Assembly: GCA_038277395.1 (NCBI GenBank) | Contig: CM076189.1 | Location: forward strand, 86,603,421-86,667,420 | Direction of reading: 5' to 3' | Source of the DNA: Dryocosmus kuriphilus | Taxonomy: Eukaryota > Arthropoda > Insecta > Hymenoptera > Cynipidae | Length of the DNA stretch: 64,000 bases | Shown here: piece after piece, positions 1-10,425 of the stretch | Layout: each line of letters starts with the position of its first letter | How positions within the stretch are numbered: position 1 is the stretch's first letter | Made by a program: the position numbers and the translations under genes | Notes under the pieces: generated by a model | Told to the model about the DNA's origin: nothing | Databases searched by the model: none | The model's input: only the letters and a program-made list of their open reading frames with translations

Positions 1-1504
1 TTTGAGTAAAATAAACAACCAACCTTTATGTTTCTCGCGTTGCTGAATTCAAACTCGAGGTCTGTTTCACCCCACTAGTGGAGGTCAGGGTCATTTGAAG
101 GTCAAATGTGTTTATTTTAGAAGAAAATGAATTTTTGACTACAGATTCTGAAAGAAAGGAAAATTTTACGTCCAGATGTGTATTTCTTTTCAGGATGATC
201 CAAAGGTCATTTCAAGGTCATTATAAGTGGTGATGTGGAGATTTTATTTGATAAGCGCAAAAATACGAAAATATGGTTTCCTGTCACTAAACTACTGCAG
301 CAATATATTTTGAGCATCGTTGAATCCGAATACGAGGTCCGTTGGGATAGTAGAGATCGTGCGAATCATTACAAAAAAAAAGGTTTGGCAAACGAGAGCA
401 CAACTCGATCCTGGAAGTCACAATATACCGAGACAGCCTTTGATTGATCCCTCAAAAGTTTTACTTCTACCTCCTCACATAAAACTTGGGCTGATGAAAC
501 AGTTTGCCAAATCGATGGATAAAAATGGAAAATGTTTTCAGTACTGAGTAGAGAAATTCCCTCGATTGAGTGAAGCCAAATTGAAGGAAGGGATATCCGA
601 TGGACCTCAAATCCGTCAAATGTTTCAAAATGAAAATTTCATTGATAAAATTACTGCCTTAGAGAAAGCTGCGTGGCTCAGTTTCCGAGATGTTGCTCAG
701 AACTTTTTGGGAAATAGCAGAGGCGGTGACTAGGAAACTATTGTAGCAAATATGATAAGGAACTATGAGCGTTTGGGATGTTTGATGATTCTCAAAGTTC
801 CTTTCATGGATTCTCATGTCAGTTACTTTCCTGAGAACTTGGAAGATTACAGCGAACAGCAAGGGTAGCGGTTCTATCAAGATCTAAAGAAAGCTGAAAT
901 TAGGTGGCAAGGGAAATAGGACGTGAATATGTTGGCGGACTACTGTTCGTTATTAAAAAGAGATCAAGAGTCAGGTGATGAAGAGATGATGGAAGCGAAA
1001 AAAGAACTAGAAATCCACTACACAGATCCTTTGAAAATAAAAGGGAACGTTATAGAAGAAAAAAAAATAACTGAGCTATTTATTGTTATACTGAGATTCA
1101 TTTCTTCTCTCGACCTTCATGTGACCCTCATCTCGTCCTTGAGGAGACCAAAGGACCTCGTATTCGGATTCAGCGATCCACAAAGTATATTGCCGTAGTA
1201 GTTTAGTAACAGGAAATCATATTTTCGTATTTTTGCAGTTATCAAATAAACTCTCCACATCAGCACATATAATGAAATTGAAATGACCTCTGGATCATCG
1301 TCAAAAAAAAAAAAAAAAAAATACACATCTGGACGTAAAATCTTGCGTTCTTTCAGAATCTGTAGTAAAAAATTCATTTTCATCAAAAATAAATACACTT
1401 GACCTTCAAATGACCTTGACCTCCACTAGTTGGTGTGGAACAGACCTCGAGTTCGAATTCAGCGACCCGAAAAACATAAAGGTTAGTAGTTTATTTTACT
1501 CAAA
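1..1504. mobile_element. Long-TIR DNA element, left side cut by window edge
   Basis: Bases 1-345 and about 1150-1504 are inverted copies of each other: the first bases (tttgagtaaaataaac) reappear as the complement of the bases ending at 1504, and the match continues through the 'attttcgtatttttg' block at 1225-1240. The arms carry repeated AGGTCA half-sites, for example two separated by TTTCA near 204-220, and a conserved block around 'cagattctgaaag' (143-156) that also occurs in the element at 49231-55101. Similar AGGTCA-bearing sequence continues beyond 1504, so the true left end probably lies outside the window. The interior (343-1053) is a decayed protein-coding segment. I infer a non-autonomous Tc1/mariner-like or other long-TIR element. 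Confidence 0.8.
343..1053 (+). pseudogene. Orphan arthropod family relic, C-terminal part
   Basis: One continuous reading frame (starting WDSRDRANHY after a frame slip near 360-371, then LDPGSHN and PSKVLLLPPHIKLGLMKQF) runs from about 370 to 1053, interrupted by four in-frame stops at 545 (TGA), 731, 866 and 917 (TAG). Other recognisable stretches are FPRLSEAKLKEG, EKAAW, FLGNSRG, YFPENLEDYSEQQG and VNMLADYCSLLKRD. From memory this is the C-terminal half of a very common, functionally uncharacterised family found in spiders, aphids, ants and wasps, usually in many copies per genome. The segment sits between the arms of an inverted-repeat element, so it is either captured cargo or the remnant of that element's own protein. 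It is inactive. Confidence 0.75.
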
Positions 1505-2345
1505 TGATATTTTTTTAAATTTGACCTTCAAATGTCTTTCACCTAAACGTGGTGGAGTGAAACGGACAGCGGATTCGTGATTAGCGAGTGAAATTACATG
1601 GGAATATATGTGTCACGTTAAAAAATCAGAGAGATGGTTTTTTTTGTGTGCCGGTGTAATTATTTTTTTACAGATTGACTTTAAAATTAATAACTTTTCT
1701 CTTTAAATAAAACACCATATTTTAACTAGCACCTCATGTTTAGAACATTTTACAGCATAGGTTCGTAAATGTTCATGTAAAAGTCTTCAGACATTTTTTA
1801 TTTAGACCTAGTTATAGTGAAAATATTTATGAAATTTTGTTTTTCAAGAAATCCGGTTTCTTTACTACTTCCAGAGCATTTAAAGAATACAAATCTTTCC
1901 TAACAATTTAAAGGATGCGTTACAAAAGTTCCAGCTTAATAATATTATAAAAAGGCACGAAAGAATCTCGAATAATTTTATGCAGGATTATTGAATAGAT
2001 TTGAAAGTGTTTTTTGTCAAATTGAAAGGACCTCTCAAAGCCGATTATTGAATACATTTCTTTAATTACTTTATTTAAGTTTTAAAATGCCATTTTAGGA
2101 ATCAGCTGAAGTTTTGTTAATTGTTACGAAATTATAATTAAACAAGATGACAAAATTCATAAATACTATATCCCTATATTTCTTTTACAGGATTATGCTT
2201 TTTAGAGTTGCACAATCCACAACAGAATGAGTATGTATGTATATTAAACGAAGATGGAATAGCAGTTTTTCAGGGTATCTTAAAAACACATAGCTTGTCA
2301 GCGTATTCCCGAAATTGAGAATTATCGTGAATAAATATTTACTTG
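1505..2345. other. Non-coding AT-rich stretch
   Basis: No coding region is seen. The first ~60 bases still carry a TTGACCTTCAAATG motif like those in the adjacent inverted repeat, so the element's arm may extend to about 1600. The rest is unremarkable AT-rich sequence. Confidence 0.5.
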
Positions 2346-2860
2346 TTCAATAATCAATAATAAATACTATTGTTGAGGACTAACGGAAAATAACGAAAAA
2401 GTAAATACGGAACATAAAAATCAACAAAAAAAAAATTGTCGGAAATATAATTTAACGAATTATAAAGCTTACGAAGTTTAAAACAACAAACTTTTATTGC
2501 CGAAAAAAAAAATTTAATTATGCAATTAAGAAATTTAAAACTATCTGAAATTAAAGTTTGCTTATTTGTGAAGTTTAACAATTGTAGAATTAACAAATCA
2601 TAAAATTAACGAATTAGTCATTCAAATCCTTAAATTCCCGGAATTTAAAATTGCTGAAGCTTAAAGTTTTTGAAACTACTATCGCTGAAAATAAATATTC
2701 AATTATTTAATAATGAATAATAAATATTATGTAGAAATCAATGAAAAATAACATAAAAATAATAAATAAGGAATATAAAAATCAAAGAAAAAAACATTCT
2801 CGAGTATAAAATTAAGGAAATTTAAATTTACGAAATTTAAAATAACAATATTTATTATTA
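2345..2860. repeat. AT-rich satellite, first block
   Basis: Two degenerate units about 360 bases apart share phrases such as 'ataaaaatcaa' (near 2415 and 2776) and 'taaatatt' followed by an 'actaacgg'-like word. The same phrases recur at 9315-10425 and, more weakly, at 55195-55390. The block is cut off at 2860 where the LINE 3' tail begins, and satellite resumes on the far side of the LINE, so the LINE inserted into an existing array. Confidence 0.65.
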
Positions 2861-3065
2861 TTATAGTGTAGCTTTGCGAACATTGAAGTTCATTGCCGCA
2901 GCTACCCAGAACCACCGCGCGTCTCTATCCTGTGGATCCTTAATCCAGTTTAAATAATCATATCCTAGCTCTTTCAGGTCGTCCTTTACGTTTCTCTCCC
3001 ATCTGTTTTTCGGTCTGCCTAGAGGTCTCTTCCTAATCGGTTTCCCTCTAGAACCTTGTACCAAT
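2861..3065 (-). pseudogene. RTE-type LINE copy A, 3' end
   Basis: The minus strand encodes the C-terminal tail of a LINE reverse transcriptase (GKPIRKRPLGRPKNRWE, then LNWIKDPQDRDARWFW). The stop codon (TAA at 2863-2861) lies inside a short TAA microsatellite, as expected of RTE-clade elements, which have minimal 3' UTRs and microsatellite tails. The reading frame is broken off at 3065 by the hAT element and continues at 6110. Copy B (10425-16495) shows the same tail. Confidence 0.85.
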
Positions 3066-6000
3066 TAGAGATGGGCGCGTGACGGGATTTTTGACGGGAC
3101 CCATCGGGTCATGCGGGATTTTACGGGAGTGGACACGTGAGTAAGAAAAGTCCCTAAGCAGGTCGTGATTAGGCGTGAGCGAGAATTTACATGGGTCACG
3201 ACGAATCGCGTTTACTCACGGTGAATTCACCTATGCATAAATGTTTGTGTAAAAAAAGTATTCTGAGAAAACACATGAAGCATGAGATACAAAAGAAGGA
3301 AAATAAATTTTTTACGTAAAATACGTAGTGATAGAATAGAATAATGGAATCGAAGAATAGACGTAACCAATCAGATGATTGCAGTTTTCGAAAACATTCT
3401 CTGATTGGTCAGTTCTACTAGCACGAGACTGCAACGTCGAAACCTTTAAGTTAGCTTCAATTTCCTATCTCTGATGTACGTTAGCAGTTAGCACGTTAGT
3501 CCACAATCATAACCTAATCTACATAACCTATTTATTTCACACGCATTGTAAGCTTGATATTGCTTGACATTTGTTGGATTTAACAAAAATGTTAACGTCA
3601 AATAGTGTTGGTGCTGCTAAAAGAAGGAAATTGGATATTGAAGCGGATTTGAGAAAACATCCTCTTGATAATAGATACACATTTGTAACTCCTAGCAAAA
3701 TAAAGAGTGATGTTTGGAAAAACTTTAAACGAGTTGAATTTGAAGGCAATTTGCAAGACTTCGCTAGGTGTAATTCTTGCAATAATATTGTTGCTTTATT
3801 CTGCAAGGATTGGAACCAGTAGTTTGTTAAGACATAAATGTTACAGTCGACGTTTTCCTGCCGCTTCTGGCATAAAACAGCCTTCAAACAGCAAAAGTAG
3901 CGAGCAATCGCTTTTAGATAAATTTATCCCACAAAAGTGCCTGAAAATGTAAAAAATGAAATTAAAATTAAGCAACTTGGCTTTATAACTAAGGATTTAA
4001 GACCCATCAGTACTACAGAAGGTAAGAATTTTTTTCTACCTGTAAATATATTTACAACTTAATTTAAAACAAATCAATAAATTTACCTTTTTTTACTTCG
4101 GATAAGTAATTAAATAAGAAAATCTGAATCAATGGATAATAATATGATTTATTTTCAAAAATTACTTTAATATTTACATTAAAAATATCACCAATTTACG
4201 CATTCCTACACTATATAAATTTGCAAACAAGGTTCTTGTTTTGCTGTTTTCATACATTGCAGATTATAATAATGTTATCTTTTGTGAAAAGTTAGACATT
4301 TTATTAATTTGAAAGATACCTTAAGCACTTTTGATTGAATGAAGTACCAGTATATTATTGTAAATTTTTATTTTTTAGGAAAAGGTTTTATGGATCTAGC
4401 ACAATCTCTAATAAAAATTGGCGCTGACTATGGTTTTCAAAAGATTGAAGATGCTTTAGTATCTAGAAGAACTCTAGCAAGAACTGTAATGCCATTAGAA
4501 TACGACAGAATTAAAAATGAGTTAGAAATTGTTTTATCTCAAAATGATCTTCCCTTTACCACAGATATGTGGACAGATGCTCCACACAAAACGGAGTTTC
4601 TTGACAGTAACTGCACATTACATAGATGACACTTTTAATTTAAAAGTAAATATTTTAGGAAACCGAGAATATCTACCAGAATCAAAAACAGGTGAAAACA
4701 CTCGTGATTTTCTTGACGACATATTAATGGACTTTAAAATTGAAGATAAATTAAATCAGAGCGTAATTGTTACGGATAATGGATCAAACGTTGTTTCTGC
4801 GTTTAGAAGGTACAAACGATTATCTTGTGCTTGTCATAAGCTAAATTTGGCGATGGAAGATGTTTTGGAAAAGAGAAATATTGGGGAATTACAAGAATTA
4901 ATTAGTGCCGCAAAGAAACTCGTTACTTTCTTTAAACGATCAGAACTTAATGGAAACTTAACGAAAACTTTGAAACAACACTTAAAAACTCGTTGGACTT
5001 CAGTTTTTATAATGCTGGAAAGCATACATGACATGCTTAAAGAGATACAAACTCTATTGATAGAAAAAAATGAATCACATCGAATGGCTGAAATTAATTT
5101 TAATTTATTGCAACAAGTTTTAGAGTTTTTGAATCATTTCAAGTGTTGTTCTGAGAAATTAAGTTCAGAAAATGTACCGACAATTCAAGAATTCAGTTTG
5201 TGGTCTGTAAAGCTTCTAAATGTATGTTCTGAAAGCCCATCAGATTCTGCAGTCATACAAGAACTAAAAAATTATACAAAAATTGCTTAAAATAAAAGAC
5301 TTCAACCTACAACTATTCATCTGGTGGGTGTATTTCTGAATCCTCCATATAAAAAATTACAATTTTTGTCAGAAGAGCAACGTATTCAAGTACTTGCTAC
5401 ACTTAAAGCTATGCTAGAACAAATTTTACAAAACAAAGAAAATAAATCGAAATCAAGCGTTCCGGAATCACAGGATTTGATGGCTAGTACGAGTACACGT
5501 ACTTCAAAAGCTACTAATTCTTACAGTAAAAAATTATTTGACGAATTTAAAGATAAACGCAATGAGAAAGAAAATGAAAAGGAAGAAAATGCAATTGATT
5601 TTAAAATTCAGAAATATACAAACAAAAATGTTGACGAATGTGATGTTTTAGAGTTCTGGAAAAACGCAGCTGTTTTACCACTGCTAAAAATTCTTTCCAG
5701 ACAAGTTTTAAACATTCCCGCAAGTTCTGCAGCTACTGAAAGGGTCTTTTCTACCTCTGGACGAATTTTAGAAGACAGACGAACACACCTCCTAAGTGAA
5801 AATGTTTACCAGCTTTATTGTTGCATAAAAATTGTTTATGTTTTAAGTAATAAAAAATCACTTTCCATTTATAATTTTAATAAATAAATAAATTTTTAAA
5901 TTATTTTAATAATTTTCCTTTGCATGGTTTTTGTATATAAAAAAATTAGTTTGCGGGATATAGCGTGGTTATGCGTGAGTTAACGGGCGTAATTAGGCAA

Positions 6001-6109
6001 GAGTTTTTTATAATCTCATGAAATACAGGCGTGATTGGGCGTGAGCGTGATTTTGGTGTCGTGAGCGCGAGGGAGCGGGAGTCAAAAATCACTCCCGCGC
6101 CCACCTCTA
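3066..6109 (+). mobile_element. hAT transposon nested in LINE copy A
   Basis: The ends are a short inverted repeat (tagagatgggcgcg at 3066; tagaggtgggcgcg as the complement of the bases ending at 6109). The element is flanked by an exact 8-bp duplication, gtaccaat (3058-3065 and 6110-6117), the hAT hallmark. Removing it restores the LINE sequence as seen in copy B near 10635. The 3,044-bp element encodes an almost full-length transposase in two exons. Sequence next to both ends is rich in GCGTGA/TCACGC-type words, which may be subterminal transposase-binding repeats; that is inference. Confidence 0.92.
3571..5881 (+). pseudogene. hAT transposase with BED finger, slightly broken
   Basis: Exon 1 (about 3571-4021) encodes a BED-type zinc finger: VWKNFKRVEF, a C-x2-C pair (CNSC) and, after a frame slip near 3820, SLLRHKC. 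A canonical intron follows (donor gtaagaat at 4022, acceptor ttttttag ending 4378; 357 bp), joining in frame at STTEG-KGFMDLAQ. Exon 2 has the catalytic landmarks of hAT enzymes: an Asp in TTDMWTD, an Asp in VTDNGSN, the C-x2-H pair in LSCACHKLNLA, and the Glu in the C-terminal dimerisation region (SSAATERVFSTSGRI). Defects visible are a frame slip near 3820, another near 4590 and a TAA at 5288-5290. All catalytic residues survive, so decay looks recent. Confidence 0.88.
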
Positions 6110-9100
6110 GTACCAATGTTCTTTCGTTGCCCGTTCTTGCTACGTGTCCCGCCCAGCTTAATGTGCGCGCTTTCAGTGCTCTATTAATATCTACTGACCC
6201 GTAGAGAGCATGCAGCTCATCCTTATGCAGTTTTATCCATTCGCCAGTCTCTTCGTCCCTTTTTGGCCCACAGATTTTTCTATGTAATTTATTTTCGAAT
6301 ACTCTAAACCTGTTCCCCTCTCCTTTCGTCGGCGCCCATGTTTCGCACCCGTATATGAGGACCGGCATTATTATCGTTTTGTAAATTCTTACTTTGATGT
6401 TTCTAGATAACAATCGCGATCTTAGTAATGTATTTGTTGTATAGTAGCACCCATTACCAGCGTACTGCGGCCTGTTGATTTTCGTTTTATTGTTATCGTC
6501 GCTAGTTATAATAGTCCCGAGATATTTAAACTCATTAAGTCTTTCAACCTTCATATTTCCGGCCATTAGATCCCCCTCTTCATTGCTTTGTTCTGAACTG
6601 TCGACGAAATAACATTTTGTCTTTGATTCAATAACTTCTAAACCTACTTTCTTGGCTTTCGTGATCAATATTTCTGCATTTTTAGCTACCGCTTCTTTAT
6701 CATCGCCGAGTAAGTCGAGATGACCCGCATAATTCAGAATTTTTATTATCCCATAAAGGGTAACCCCGGAAGGATTTTTTTACTTTTCTGACCACGTATT
6801 CTAAACCTAAATTGAAAAGCATGCACGAACGCGCATTGTTAGATTTCAGGCCTTCACGGATCGAAAACTTTTTAGATAAATTTCCATTAATGCGTATTCT
6901 ACCCCTTCTGCCGTTTAATCAAGCACCGATACGTCTAACCAATTTCCTCGCTACAACCAAGAACTACAGAATCCAGTAAATTCGTGTGCGTATAATAGAG
7001 TCGTAAGCTTTCTTGAAGTCGATAAATAGCTGATGTATTGCTTCATTAAATTCCCATTTCTTTTCTAACAGTTGCCTAATTGCCACCATTTGACCTCTTG
7101 TAGAGCGGTTTCGGCCGAATCTTCACTGGTAATCCCCAATGATTTTCTCAGAAAAAGGGGTTATTCTACATGAAATTACAATGGACAGGATCTTATAATG
7201 TGAAGGTTAAAGAGAAATTCCCCGATAATTATTACAGTTCGTTTCATCGCCATTTTTAAAAATTGGAATAATAATAGAAGTATTCCATTCCTCCGGTATG
7301 CTGTCTGCTTTCCAGACTGCGCGTATTAATTTATAAATTCGTCTTTCGAGGCGAGTACCCCCATTTGTTATCAGTTCTGATGATAGGTCGTCAATTCCCG
7401 CGGATTTTTTATCTTTTAACTTCTTTATGGCCACTTCTATTTCTTTATCAGTAGGCTCACCAAATAGTAGATCAGCAGTGTGTGTTTCACCGAAATTAAA
7501 TTCAACGGGTCTTCGCGTACGTTCGATAGCTTATTAAAATAGCTTTTTCTCAGATTTAGTCACACTGTCGCATCAGCTACAAGATTGCCATTTTTGTCCC
7601 TCATTACTTTCGTTCTACTTTGAAAGCCTTTCCTTATAAAATTGATTCCCCTGTACATCTCGCGCTGGTTGCTTGCTTATTACTAGTATTTTATTCTTTT
7701 CCTACTCCCTTTTCTTGGACCTGTAAAACATATTTGTACTTTTACTAATCTCGAGATGATTCTTATGTTTTTCATCGCATCTATTCTGTAAACTAATTTT
7801 TTTGGCCTTTGTTCGCTTTTTAAACCATAGTTTGCACTCTTCGTCGAACGACACGACGGTTTGCTTTTGGTCTGTACCTGAAGAGCGTCGAAACTATTAG
7901 AAATATTTACTTGATAATTCATTTTTTCTGTGAATATCTCAAATTTATCTATATTTAAACGCCCTATTGTCTCTGGGGGGCTAGTTTGCTAATTTAATGC
8001 AAGTCTATATATTAGGTTCAATATCACAAGAACGTGGTCTGAATTTAAATCCGCTCCCCTGTACGATCTTACATCGATAATGTTTGTATGACGTTTTCTG
8101 TCAATTAAAAAGTGATCAGTTTGAATGTGATTGATACCATCTGGTGATGTCCAGGTGGCCTTATGTATATTTTCATGCTTTCAGTATGTCCTTCTGACAA
8201 CGAGGTTCTTTGAAACTGCAAAGTTTTTACCATAGTCCCATTTTCATTACTGCCTTCATGTAAGCTTTCTAACCATATTGTAGGCATATATATCGGTTCT
8301 TTGCCAATTTCCGCTTTGATGTCTCCCAATAATATATTTGCGTCAAAGTTCTAGAACTTCTTAGAAATTTGTTCGATTGTTTCGTAAAAACGATCTTTAG
8401 TATCTTCGTCTTTGCCCTCGTTAAGATAATGCACGCTAGTTATCACCTGTTTGCAGAAAAATTACCCTTTATTACAATTAGCTCCCCCACAGTGAACAAT
8501 GTAGTTATCCTTAGATATTGATGCGTCCTCACCTGACCAGCAGGTTCCTTGAAGTGCTATTATATCAATATCGTACCTTTTGCTATCTCAATGAGTACGC
8601 TAAATCCTCCAGTATATAGGCCACATGCGTTTACAGTTCCCGCCTTAAGATATTTTATTGTAGTTGTTTGTTTTTTGAAGTTAGCCATGATAGTTTTACG
8701 AAAGTCCGCACGTTAGAAATCCTATTCCGATCGCAGGTGTGTCCACTGTCCCAGTAGTGACAACCCCCATACCTCCCTGGGTCTAATTATGGAAGCTTCC
8801 CTACTTTGACAAGGACCATGTCATCTTGTCAGCAGACACATTACGGTTTCTGCCCTGTATCTTAATATCCTTCTGCAAGGCAGCGCGCCACACTGGCATT
8901 AATACCACTTTGACACTTTGAAAGTACAGGCGAATCATCCCACATATCCCTTTCGGGCAGTGTCATCGCTGTGATGTCTAATGGGGCAGCAGGTTTTCCC
9001 ATTACAAGATATTTTGTTTTGGTTCGGGTGGTGTTTCTACGTGGATACACTCTGTGAGACGGCTTGATAGGACCCACCTATTGCGTATGGACGTGAGAGG

Positions 9101-9315
9101 GGTGAGTCCTCCTAAACCATCGCTCTCGTGTACCTATTCTCTACCAGTGTAGACTCACCTCACTCACGACTGGTTCCTATCGGCTGCCCGCGACTGCTTA
9201 TTCTTCTATTCGCAGTTAACCTCAGAAGCGCTGTTCAACCTCAGGAGCCGTTCCTCTCTCTGCAGAATGAGTACGCGCTGCGTAGTGGTGACAGGAACAC
9301 ACGGAACAGAAGAAT
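6110..9315 (-). pseudogene. RTE-type LINE copy A, main body
   Basis: Read on the minus strand from about 9315 down to 6110, this holds a 5' region shared with copy B, an apurinic endonuclease relic (GDIKAEIGKE and SNENG near 8105-8330), the RT N-terminus (KKLKDKKSAGIDDLSSELI and IPEEWNTSIIIPIFKNGDET at 7207-7434), palm remnants, and the thumb/connection part (KVRIYKTIIMPVLIYGCETW, 6118-6668). Catalytic YADD is replaced by Y-A-G-H near 6730 and the endonuclease GDFN motif by GDIK, so the copy is dead. An open frame continuing from 6118 to 5946 is a chimera into the hAT end and not a real protein. Confidence 0.85.
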
Positions 9316-10425
9316 TTTTATTTTAAAAAAATTAAAAATCACGAATATATAAACAACTAATTAAAAAAGAAATATGCGAAATTAAGGTTTGACGATTTAT
9401 TGAATTTACGAATTCTACAATTTTCAAATTAGAATATTAACCAATTATGACTTCCTTATATTCTTTTTTAATTCGCGAAAATAAAATTTTCGAATTATTA
9501 AATTTACGAACTATACAATAAATTAACGAAATAGCCATTCCATAAAAATTCATGAAATCGCGAAATTAAAAATTTTCGGAATACAAAGTTCCCGAAATTA
9601 TAATTGCTGATAATAAACATTTAGCTATTCAAGAATCAATAATAAACAGTATTCGTAGACTGAAGAAAAAAAACGCAATAATATATTCCGAATATGAAAA
9701 TCAACAAAAATGGGAATTGTCAAAAATGTAAATTAGTGAGTTATAAAATTAACGAAATTTAAAATAGCGACCTTTTAATTATTGAAAAATAATATTTGCC
9801 GGTTTATTGAATTTGCGAATAGGAAAACAGAAATTTAACATATAAGTCATTAGCTCCAAATTCTTAAATTCCCGAAATATGAAATTACGAAAATATGAAA
9901 TTTCTTAAATTAAATTTGCTGAAAATATATAACTAGTTCTTTAATAAACAATAATAAATATTATTTAGAGACTAACAGGAACTAACTAAATAATATGTAA
10001 CGAATATAAAAATCAACAAAGAAGAAAATTTTCGATAATACAAATGAATTAATTATGGAGTTTACGCAATTTAAAATAACAGGCTCATACTAATAGAGAA
10101 ATAAAAATTACAGTTATTGACACTTTCAACTTCGTCAATTTTATTGAAAACTTCGCAAATTTAATATTTCGACAATTTTAGATTTCGGAAGCTGCAGAAT
10201 TTAGTGGAAATTAATAACAAGTTTTTTACAAATTCGTTGACTATGTAGATCGTAAATTCAATTATTTGGCGAATTTTGTTTTCGGATATTTTCAAATTCG
10301 TTATTTGTACAATTCGAGCCTTTTATTTTTCGATAATTAAAAGCTTGCTATTGTTCTATTTTTTTCCACAGGCAGCCATTCAATATAATAATAAGAATAA
10401 TAATGATTATTATTATCATTATTAT
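9315..10425. repeat. AT-rich satellite, second block
   Basis: At least three degenerate units of about 310-360 bp with the same vocabulary as 2345-2860 ('aaaatcaacaaa' near 9700 and 10008; 'aattaacgaaat'). It lies between the two LINE copies. No coding potential. Confidence 0.65.

Noticed and set aside
5946..6668. A 240-residue open frame on the minus strand
   Set aside because: Only the part above 6117 is LINE protein; the rest reads into the hAT terminus.
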